Assembly: GCF_029688735.1 (NCBI RefSeq)
Contig: NZ_JARULD010000001.1
Location: forward strand, 868,001 to 932,000
Direction: 5' to 3'
DNA: 64,000 nucleotides
From: Qipengyuania flavescens
GTDB lineage: Bacteria > Pseudomonadota > Alphaproteobacteria > Sphingomonadales > Sphingomonadaceae
Shown here: positions 43,218 through 50,305 of the stretch, in pieces
Layout of the letters: every line of letters starts with the position of its first letter
How positions within the stretch are numbered: position 1 is the first letter of the stretch
Notes under the pieces: model-generated
Told to the model about the DNA's origin: nothing
The model's input: only the letters and a program-made list of their open reading frames with translations
Database searches by the model: none
Made by a program: the position numbers and the translations under genes

Positions 43218-43654
43218 ATCGGATGTTCGACGACATTCAGGCTGGGCGAATTCTTGAACAGCCAGCCCGAAAAGATGCGCGCGAACTGGTCCTCGCTGCC
43301 GCGTTGACGCACCAGCACCTGGACGAAAGCACCGGTCTCTTTCGGCATTTCCCACGGCGCGGTGCGCTCGCAAGCCTGAAGCCGCACGATGACATCGCCC
43401 GCGCGCCGCTGCTCGCCGGGCGAAAGCTCGAACTCCTGGCTGACATTGTTGCGCTTGTTGAGGAGGCCGATGGTGGCGACCCGCTCGGCCATGGGCGTGC
43501 CGATGCCGGCTTCGTCGGCAGGAACCTCGGGCATCTCCGCCTGCTGCAGATCCTCGGGGATTTCGGTTTCCTGCGTCGCAGGCGTTTCCGGAACCTCGTC
43601 CGAACAGCCTGCGACAAGCGCCATGGTGCCTATGAGGGCGAGTGCCCCGCGCAT
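43142..43654 (-). CDS. DUF2155 lipoprotein
   Basis: From ATG 43654 the 170-residue protein has a lipobox (MALVAGCS) and a linker rich in Glu and Pro. The DUF2155 domain follows, with TIGLLNKRNNVSQEFELSPG, RLQACERTAPWEMPKETGAF and FSGWLFKNSPSLNVVEHPIY. The two cysteines of the domain (RLQAC, VKDC) may form a disulfide. It is a periplasm-facing lipoprotein of unknown function, in a conserved alphaproteobacterial group with aat and the NDUFA12 gene. Its end overlaps aat on the other strand. Confidence 0.88.
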   Translation of the reverse strand: MRGALALIGTMALVAGCSDEVPETPATQETEIPEDLQQAEMPEVPADEAGIGTPMAERVATIGLLNKRNNVSQEFELSPGEQRRAGDVIVRLQACERTAPWEMPKETGAFVQVLVRQRGSEDQFARIFSGWLFKNSPSLNVVEHPIYDVWVKDCAMSFPGEEASDEAASE

Positions 43655-43656
43655 GC

Positions 43657-44055
43657 TCACGCGTCCGGGGACCAGGCTTCGTAATCGCCCACCGCGCGTG
43701 CACGCTTGCCGCCGCGTTCGAGTGCACCGGCGGGGCGATAGGCACCGGTCGTGCCAGTGGCATTCGGCGTATAGTCGGCTTCCCAGATGCGCGGGGGCGG
43801 CAGGAAGCTCTCGGGAACATCTTCGCCCGCGCCGTGCAGCCAGCCGTGCCATTCGGCCGGGATCCGGCTCGCGTCATTATTGCCTTCGTAGATCACCCAG
43901 CGCCGCTCACGCTGACCTTCGCCGCGCTTTTTCGAGCGGTAATAGGCATTGCCCTGCGCATCGGTGCCGACATGCTCGCCATTGCGCGAGGACCACAGCA
44001 TTGTGCCGATCGTGGCACCGTTCCACCAGGTGAAGATCTTGCCGAGAAAGCTCAT
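43657..44055 (-). CDS. NADH:ubiquinone oxidoreductase accessory subunit NDUFA12-like
   Basis: The 132-residue protein matches the small complex I accessory subunit shared by alphaproteobacteria and mitochondria. Motifs are MSFLGKIFTWWNGATIGTML, GNAYYRSKK, RRWVIYEGNNDASRIPAEWH and the WLH that follows. It stabilises complex I at the membrane arm junction. It lies 2 bases before the DUF2155 gene, the usual order in this group. Confidence 0.93.
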   Translation of the reverse strand: MSFLGKIFTWWNGATIGTMLWSSRNGEHVGTDAQGNAYYRSKKRGEGQRERRWVIYEGNNDASRIPAEWHGWLHGAGEDVPESFLPPPRIWEADYTPNATGTTGAYRPAGALERGGKRARAVGDYEAWSPDA

Positions 44056-44235
44056 GGCGGCGCGATTAGCCTTTTATTTGCTGCGCCTCAAGCGCCGGCG
44101 TGCGCATCCGCGCACTTGGCTTTCCTCGCTCATACGACCTTAAGGTCGCGTCGCTGCGGACGCGCAGTCGCGCTTGCCTCGCATCCGCTCGGTTCTCTGC
44201 TTCTTGGCAGGCGCAAGCGTACACTCATCCCACCA

Positions 44236-44721
44236 TCACCAATCCACCTTGTCGCCTGGCTCTATCCCGAGCTCTGCCGCAAGGCCGCCGCGCAGTTCCA
44301 GCACGCCGAGGACCGGGCCGATCGAATAGACCGATTCGAGCGAATAGGGCTCCGTCATCGCGGCGATATTGCTGATCCGCCGGTCCGGCCCGATGAAGAT
44401 GATGTCGAGCGGCAGCGGCGTATTCTTCATCCAGAAGCTTTGCGCCGTCGTCCCGTCATAGGGAAAGATCATGCCCGCATCGTCCGGCAGCTCGGTGCGG
44501 AACATGAGGCCGCGGCGCTGCGCTTCGGGCGTGTCGGCAAGCTCGACATCGAACCGGTGCGTGCCCGTTGCGCCGGTCACGGTGAGCGGGATCACTTCGA
44601 GACCGGAAACGGGATGCGTCGTCTCGGCCGCGACGTCCGCCGCAGGTCCGGCTTCCGCTGCCGGTTGCGCCGAACAGGCCGCGAGCAGCGCCGCGGCGAG
44701 CCCCGTCAGGCCACGCGCCAT
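44236..44721 (-). CDS. DUF192 lipoprotein
   Basis: From ATG 44721 the 161-residue protein starts with a lipoprotein signal (LAAALLAACS) and carries the DUF192 domain: VELADTPEAQRRGLMFRTEL, MIFPYDGTTAQSFWMKNTPL, LDIIFIGPDRRI, ending VLELRGGLAAELGIEPGD. Function is unknown. Its ATG overlaps the recX stop, so they share an mRNA. Confidence 0.88.
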   Translation of the reverse strand: MARGLTGLAAALLAACSAQPAAEAGPAADVAAETTHPVSGLEVIPLTVTGATGTHRFDVELADTPEAQRRGLMFRTELPDDAGMIFPYDGTTAQSFWMKNTPLPLDIIFIGPDRRISNIAAMTEPYSLESVYSIGPVLGVLELRGGLAAELGIEPGDKVDW

Positions 44722-45302
44722 CAATCGTCCTGCGCTGTTTCCGCGACCCACTCTTCAAGCTCCTCGATAGTCGCGGCCTCCAGCACGCGCCGCGCCGCGT
44801 CGAAATCATGGCCTGCACGCAGCAGCGCGGCAAGCCGCTTTTCACGCAGCTTATGCGCGGCCTCCGCATCCGCGGGCGGCGGCCCGCCATAAGGGCCGAA
44901 CCTGCGCCGCCGCGCGAGCGCAACGATCGCCGCGCGCCGCTCGGCCTCGCCCGGAGCGAGCTTGCTGCGCACCTCCTCCCCGATCTCGGCTGCGCGCAGC
45001 GCCTGTTCGACCCGTCTGCCGCCATAGCCCCTCGCAAGCAGTCCCTGAGCCTTGGCGCGCCCGTATGCCGCGTCGTCGACATAGCCCTTTTCCACAAACC
45101 GCGTGACGATTTGCTCCACCGGCGGCTCGCCATCTTCGTCCCAGCCCCGCTCGCGCAGTTTGCGCTTCAGATAGGCGCGCAGCTTGCCTGCACTGGTGGA
45201 AAACCGCGCGACGTAAGCCAGCGCCAGATCCTCCAGACGCACTGCGTCGAGAGGTTTAGGCGTGCGCTTTCTGCGCCGGGACGTTGCGTCTGCATCACTC
45301 AT
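44721..45302 (-). CDS. recX: RecX-family regulatory protein
   Basis: From ATG 45302 the 193-residue helical protein has the RecX three-helix repeats: LEDLALAYVARFSTSAGKLR, AYLKRKLRERG, VEQIVTRFVEKGYVDDAAYG, ARGYGGRRVEQALRAAEIG. RecX inhibits RecA filaments. The gene is not near recA in this window. The stop overlaps the DUF192 start. Confidence 0.82.
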   Translation of the reverse strand: MSDADATSRRRKRTPKPLDAVRLEDLALAYVARFSTSAGKLRAYLKRKLRERGWDEDGEPPVEQIVTRFVEKGYVDDAAYGRAKAQGLLARGYGGRRVEQALRAAEIGEEVRSKLAPGEAERRAAIVALARRRRFGPYGGPPPADAEAAHKLREKRLAALLRAGHDFDAARRVLEAATIEELEEWVAETAQDD

Positions 45303-45435
45303 CGGCCATATTCCTGCCACAGTCCCCATGAAATGGGAAAGGCTGTGCAAGCGCCCGCATAACGACGGGCGCTTTTCGGGAATCATGAGGGTGGCCTAGG
45401 GCGCCTACGCAATCCACGGGTATCGCTACAAGATT

Positions 45436-47169
45436 ATGACCGACGCCGTATTGACGCCGACGCCGAACGATTGCGACCTCCCCCGTCGCCGTTCGGATTT
45501 CGCGACCTTCACCGAGGCGGTGGATTACGCCGCCAGAAGCGCGAAAGGCATGAATTTCCACGACATGCGCGGCACACTGCAGCGCGTCTACAGCTATGCC
45601 GACATGCGTAAAGACGCGCTCAAGGTCGCGCGCCAGCTGGTCGCCGCCGGGATCGGCAAGGACGACCGCGTGGCGCTGGTGGCGGAAACCTGCGCCGAAT
45701 TCGCCGCGCTGTTCTGCGGCTGCGTCTACGCCGGGGCCTGGCCCGTGCCGCTGCCCCTGCCGACCGGCTTCGGCGGCAAGGAAGGCTATATCGACCAGCT
45801 TGCCGTGCAGCTGGACAGCAGCGATCCGAAAATTCTGATCTATCCTGGTGAGATCGGCGAGATGGGCGCGGCGGCTGCCGAACGGCAGGGTTGTGAAGGG
45901 CAGAGCTGGGAAGATTTCGCGCTGCGGCCCGATCCCGAATGCGACCTGCCCGAGGCGCGGCCCGAAGACATCTGCTACCTGCAATATTCCTCCGGCTCGA
46001 CCCGTTTCCCGACCGGCGTCGCGGTGACGCACGAGGCGCTGCTCCACAATCTGCAGGGCCATTCCATCTCGATGGATTTCCGCGGCAACGACCGCGTGGT
46101 CAGCTGGCTGCCGTGGTATCACGACATGGGGCTGGTCGGCTGTTTCCTGTCGGTAATCGCGAACCAGGCGTCGATCGACTATCTCAAGACCGAGCATTTC
46201 GCCCGCCGGCCGCTGGCATGGCTCGATCTCATCAGCCGCAACCAAGGCAGTACGCTCAGTTACTCGCCGACCTTCGGCTACGACATCTGCGCGCGGCGCA
46301 TTTCCAGCCAGAGCAATGTCGGTGACCGGTTCGACCTTTCACGCTGGCGGGTCGCGGGCAATGGCGCAGACATGATCCGGCCCGACGTGATGCAGAATTT
46401 CGTCAATGCCTTTGCCGAAGCAGGCTTCAAGGCCAGTGCCTTCAACCCCAGCTACGGCCTCGCCGAAGCGACATTGGCCGTGACGGTCATGCCTCCGGGA
46501 GAAGGGATCCGAGTCGAACTGGTCGAGGAAGAGCGCCTGTCGGGCCGTCCGCGCGATCTTTCGAAGCCCGCTCGCTATCGCGCCATCGTCAACTGCGGGA
46601 AGCCGATCCCCGGCATGGAGGTCGAGATCCGCGACGAGAAGGGAGCGGCCAAGGGTGACCACCAGATCGGCAAGGTCTGGTGCCGGGGCAAGAGCGTGAT
46701 GCACTCCTACTTCCGCAACGAGGAAGCGACGCAGGAATGCCTGGTCGACGGCTGGCTCGATACCGGCGACATGGGCTACATGGCCGATGGCTACCTGTTC
46801 ATCGTCGGCCGCGCGAAGGACATGATCATCATCAACGGCAAGAATCTCTGGCCGCAGGATATCGAATGGGCGGTGGAGCAGTTGCCCGGGTTCAACCACG
46901 GCGATATCGCCGCCTTCTCGGTCGACACCGACAATGGCGAGGAAGCGCCCGCCGTGCTGGTCCATTGCCGCGTGTCCGAGCCCGAAGAGCGCATCAAGCT
47001 GCGCGACCAGATCGCCGACAAGGTTCGCGGCGTCACCGGCATGAGCTGCGTGGTCGAACTTGTGCCGCCGCGAACGCTGCCGCGCACCAGCTCCGGCAAG
47101 CTCAGCCGCGCCAAGGCCAAGCGGCTTTACCTGTCGGGTGAGATCCAGCCGCTGGACCTTGCTGCCTGA
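45436..47169 (+). CDS. Fatty acyl-AMP ligase (FAAL)-type adenylating enzyme
   Basis: The 577-residue protein has the ANL-fold P-loop YLQYSSGSTRFPTGVAVTHE, the WLPWYHDMGLVG motif typical of FAALs, NPSYGLAEATLAVT, and the hinge region FIVGRAKDMIIINGKNLWPQ with DIEWAVE. FAALs activate fatty acids as acyl-AMP and pass them to an acyl carrier protein. No carrier protein, polyketide synthase or sphingolipid gene is next to it, so the acceptor must be elsewhere. Sphingomonads may use such a ligase for sphingolipid acyl chains. Confidence 0.87.
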   Translation: MTDAVLTPTPNDCDLPRRRSDFATFTEAVDYAARSAKGMNFHDMRGTLQRVYSYADMRKDALKVARQLVAAGIGKDDRVALVAETCAEFAALFCGCVYAGAWPVPLPLPTGFGGKEGYIDQLAVQLDSSDPKILIYPGEIGEMGAAAAERQGCEGQSWEDFALRPDPECDLPEARPEDICYLQYSSGSTRFPTGVAVTHEALLHNLQGHSISMDFRGNDRVVSWLPWYHDMGLVGCFLSVIANQASIDYLKTEHFARRPLAWLDLISRNQGSTLSYSPTFGYDICARRISSQSNVGDRFDLSRWRVAGNGADMIRPDVMQNFVNAFAEAGFKASAFNPSYGLAEATLAVTVMPPGEGIRVELVEEERLSGRPRDLSKPARYRAIVNCGKPIPGMEVEIRDEKGAAKGDHQIGKVWCRGKSVMHSYFRNEEATQECLVDGWLDTGDMGYMADGYLFIVGRAKDMIIINGKNLWPQDIEWAVEQLPGFNHGDIAAFSVDTDNGEEAPAVLVHCRVSEPEERIKLRDQIADKVRGVTGMSCVVELVPPRTLPRTSSGKLSRAKAKRLYLSGEIQPLDLAA

Positions 47170-47320
47170 TAATCCCTGCACGGGACGACCGCCGCCGAAA
47201 ATGCTTGCCGAACGCGCGACGCTGCGCGCAGGATTGCGATGCCGCCTTGAAGATCGTGTCTTACGATCCTAATACAGGTGGAGAGATATCAGCGCCTGTA
47301 ACCGGGAGACCCGCGCGACC

Positions 47321-48535
47321 ATGAGCGACAGCAAGACGCAAACCGCGACTGCCACTGCGACCGAATTCGACCTGACGCCGCCCGATCCGGTGCCGCAGGT
47401 CGCGCCCGAAAAGGCAGCCGGCCTCGTTCCCGTATCCGAAGAGACCAAGAGCAAGCTGGAAACCAAGGTCGACGGTTTCGTCCAGGACCTGATCTCCGCC
47501 GACGCCAATTCGCCCGAATTCGGTAAGAAGGTGGACCAGCTTACCAACATGGGCCGCAAGGAGATCATGGCGGCCGCCGGCATGTCGAACCGCTTCCTCG
47601 ACCGCCCCGTGCGCGCGATGGACAAGGACGAGGGCGTCGGCGCGAACCTCGCCGAGCTGCGCCGCGTGGTGGAGGATCTCGATCCGGGCAAGCGCGGCAA
47701 GCTGTCGGGCACGCGCAAGATCCTCGGCATCATCCCGTTCGGCAACAAGCTGACCAATTACTTCCGCAGCTACCAGAGCGCGCAGACGCACATCCAGTCG
47801 ATCCTCTCGAACCTCGCCAGCGGCAAGGACGAGCTGATCATGGACAATGCCGCGATCGATGTGGAGCGCCAGAAGCTGTGGGAGGCGATGGGCAATCTGG
47901 AACAGATGATCCACATCTCCAACACGCTCGACGCCAAGCTGGAGGAGAAAGCCGCCGAACTCGACGCGACCGATCCGGCCAAGGCCAAGGCGGTGCGCGA
48001 GACCGCACTGTTCTATGTCCGCCAGCGTACGCAGGATTTGCTGACGCAAATGGCGGTGAGTGTGCAGGGCTATCTCGCGCTCGACCTCGTCAAGAAGAAC
48101 AATGTCGAGCTGGTGAAGGGTGTCGACCGCGCCAGCACCACCACGGTCGGCGCGCTGCGCACGGCGGTGACGGTGGCGGAGGCGATGACCAACCAGCGCC
48201 TCGTGCTCGGCCAGATCACCGCGCTCAACGACACGACCGCCGGAATTATCGACAGCACCAGCACCATGCTGCGCGACCAGACCGGCAAGATCCACGAGCA
48301 GGCCGCCGCCAGCACCATCCCGCTGGAAACGCTGCAGCGCGCCTTCCAAAACATCTACGACACGATGGACGAAGTGGACGAGTTCAAGATTCGCGCGCTG
48401 GATTCCATGAAGCAGACTGTCACCCTGCTGGGGCAGGAGGTCGAGAAGTCGAAAGGCTACATCGCCCGCGCCGAAGGCCAGGCCCAGGCTCAGCAGCAGG
48501 TGGCCGACAGCGGCCTGCTGAGCATCGAGAACTGA
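47321..48535 (+). CDS. telA: TelA-family toxic anion resistance protein
   Basis: The 404-residue protein is helical with long coiled-coil regions, as in TelA/KlaA: DQLTNMGRKEIMAAAGMSNR, the YFRSYQSAQTHIQSILSNLA stretch, YLALDLVKKNNVELVKGVDR and STTTVGALRTAVTVAEAMTN. Family members are linked to tellurite and cell-envelope stress resistance; the mechanism is unclear. It is followed 10 bases later by the XpaC-like gene, its common partner. Confidence 0.88.
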   Translation: MSDSKTQTATATATEFDLTPPDPVPQVAPEKAAGLVPVSEETKSKLETKVDGFVQDLISADANSPEFGKKVDQLTNMGRKEIMAAAGMSNRFLDRPVRAMDKDEGVGANLAELRRVVEDLDPGKRGKLSGTRKILGIIPFGNKLTNYFRSYQSAQTHIQSILSNLASGKDELIMDNAAIDVERQKLWEAMGNLEQMIHISNTLDAKLEEKAAELDATDPAKAKAVRETALFYVRQRTQDLLTQMAVSVQGYLALDLVKKNNVELVKGVDRASTTTVGALRTAVTVAEAMTNQRLVLGQITALNDTTAGIIDSTSTMLRDQTGKIHEQAAASTIPLETLQRAFQNIYDTMDEVDEFKIRALDSMKQTVTLLGQEVEKSKGYIARAEGQAQAQQQVADSGLLSIEN

Positions 48536-48545
48536 GGCCTGACAC

Positions 48546-49304
48546 GTGAACGACCTAACCCGCGATAGCGAGCGCCTGATCGAACAGGGCCGCATCCTGC
48601 GCGACGACAATCGCGCGGGCGGCCGGCATCGCCGCGCGCCGTCGATCGGCGAAGGGTCGGCCAAGCTGAAACAGAAGAACCTGTGGCTGCGCGTGCGCAA
48701 CATCGTGCTCGCCGTCTTCGCGATCTGGGTGGGCGCGGGCATCGCCGGCGCTTTCCTGAGCGGGATCGGTTTCTGGGGCGTCATGGCCGTCGTCGTCGCG
48801 ACGGCGATTGCCATCGCGCTGTTCTCCAATTTCCCCAAGGTGAAAACGCCCAAGCGGGCCGATATCAACAAGGGCAATGTCCAGCAGATGGTCGGCCGGA
48901 CAGAACTGTGGCTGGAAGCCCAGCGCCCTGCCCTCCCCCCGCCGGCTGCGACCATCGTCAACGACATGGGCGTCCAGCTCGATGCGCTCGGCCTCCAGCT
49001 CGAAGGCGTCGACCAGAACCATCCCAAGGCGCGCGAAGTCCGCAGCCTGGTGGGCGAGCAGCTGCCGGAAATGATCGAGAGCTATCGCAAGATCCCGGCG
49101 CACCTTCGCACCGAAAAGCGCGCGGGGATAACGCCCGACGAGCAACTGACCGAGAGCCTTGGCAAAATTAGCGGCGAGATCGATTCGATCACCCGCCAAC
49201 TGGCCGAAGGTTCGCTCGACGATCTGGCGATCAAACATCGCTATCTCGATTACAAGTTCGGCGCGGGCACCGAGACCAGCCCGCAACTGGAGGACAAGAG
49301 CTGA
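48546..49304 (+). CDS. XpaC-like membrane protein, TelA partner
   Basis: The start is a GTG at 48546. The 252-residue protein has two close hydrophobic segments at about 50-92 (VFAIWVGAGIAGAFLSGIGF, then VMAVVVATAIAIALF) and a helical cytoplasmic part. It matches the family called 5-bromo-4-chloroindolyl phosphate hydrolysis protein/XpaC, a label that probably does not reflect an activity. It overlaps the next gene by one base. It likely works with TelA at the membrane. Confidence 0.8.
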   Translation: MNDLTRDSERLIEQGRILRDDNRAGGRHRRAPSIGEGSAKLKQKNLWLRVRNIVLAVFAIWVGAGIAGAFLSGIGFWGVMAVVVATAIAIALFSNFPKVKTPKRADINKGNVQQMVGRTELWLEAQRPALPPPAATIVNDMGVQLDALGLQLEGVDQNHPKAREVRSLVGEQLPEMIESYRKIPAHLRTEKRAGITPDEQLTESLGKISGEIDSITRQLAEGSLDDLAIKHRYLDYKFGAGTETSPQLEDKS

Positions 49305-49615
49305 TGCGCGTTCCCATCGCCCACGACCTGCCCAAGGACACCGTCCGCAACCGCCTGAAATCGCGCTCGCACAAAATCCGCGACTTCGTCCCAGGCGGCA
49401 TGGCCGAGGTGGAGACGAGCTGGCCGGACGAGGACTGTATGAACCTGTCGGTTTCGACCATGGGCCAGCGCGTGGACGGCAAGGTGTTGATCGAGGAAAA
49501 CCAGGTCGTGTTCGAGGTAAACCTGCCCCCGGCGCTCTCCTTCGTAGAGCCCATGGTCGCCAAGGCGATTGCCAGCCAGGGCCAGCGCATGCTGGCCGAC
49601 AAGAGCGGCGACTGA
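49304..49615 (+). CDS. Polyhydroxyalkanoic acid system family protein
   Basis: The 103-residue protein begins VPIAHDLPKDTVRNRLKSR and has DGKVLIEENQVVFEVNLPPA and MVAKAIASQGQRML, as in small proteins of the PHA granule-associated family (TIGR02610-type). Role is unknown. Its ATG overlaps the XpaC-like stop, so it is translated with telA and xpaC, far from phaC (18007). Confidence 0.8.
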   Translation: MRVPIAHDLPKDTVRNRLKSRSHKIRDFVPGGMAEVETSWPDEDCMNLSVSTMGQRVDGKVLIEENQVVFEVNLPPALSFVEPMVAKAIASQGQRMLADKSGD

Positions 49616-49762
49616 CCGCCCGCCGGAAACTGCCCATTTCCCGGAACAGAAGCTGCCCTGCGCGGTTGTTTGAGATCGGCATCGTCCCCCATCCCGCATC
49701 GCAGGCGGGTTAGGCCATCGCGGAGGGAAAAGTCCGAACTTGGGGGAGGACTCACCCGTTTC

Positions 49763-50305
49763 ATGACCGAGCGAACCACGCTCCGCACCGATCTGAATGC
49801 AGCTACCCGCGTCCAGCACGACGCGCTCGACCGGGAGTTGTCTCCTCTGGCCGAGGGCCCGCACTATGGCCAATTCCTGCAAATCCAACATGCCGTGCGC
49901 TCTCCGGTCGAAAGCTGGCTGTCAGTGCATGCAACCGCCCCCCTGCCGCCAAACCAGACTGCGCTGATCCGGGAAGACCTTAGAGAGCTTGGCGCTCGGC
50001 CGATCGACCATGTGCCGACGTTCGAGGCGGAAGACCCACGTGAGGCGTGGGGCGTCGCATGGACGCTCGCCGGGTCCTCGCTCGGTAATCGGGCTTTGCT
50101 GCACCGACGCCGCAAGGCGGGGCTGCGCGGCGCGGATCGCTTTCTCGGTGACGAAGCCATGCCGCATTATTGGGCGGAGCTACGCCCGCGCATAGAAGTC
50201 CCCATGGACGAAGCTACGCATGAACACGCCATCCGCGGTGCGCGCCGGGTGTTCGACATTTTCCTTGCGGTTCAGCGCTCAGCCACCGAAAGGGCCGCCG
50301 CATGA
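49763..50305 (+). CDS. bphO: Biliverdin-forming heme oxygenase (BphO)
   Basis: From ATG 49763 the 180-residue protein has a heme oxygenase fold: TDLNAATRVQHDALDRELSP (with the proximal-side His in VQHDALD), then a distal helix around WTLAGSSLGNRALLHRR. The usual distal glycines are at GSSLGN. It opens heme to biliverdin, the chromophore of the phytochrome encoded next. Stop and bphP start overlap (ATGA), so chromophore supply and photoreceptor are coupled. Confidence 0.87.
   Translation: MTERTTLRTDLNAATRVQHDALDRELSPLAEGPHYGQFLQIQHAVRSPVESWLSVHATAPLPPNQTALIREDLRELGARPIDHVPTFEAEDPREAWGVAWTLAGSSLGNRALLHRRRKAGLRGADRFLGDEAMPHYWAELRPRIEVPMDEATHEHAIRGARRVFDIFLAVQRSATERAAA

Noticed and set aside
47261-49027. 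A 588-residue frame opposite to telA and xpaC
   Set aside because: It covers two real genes with well-placed starts; low-complexity composition.
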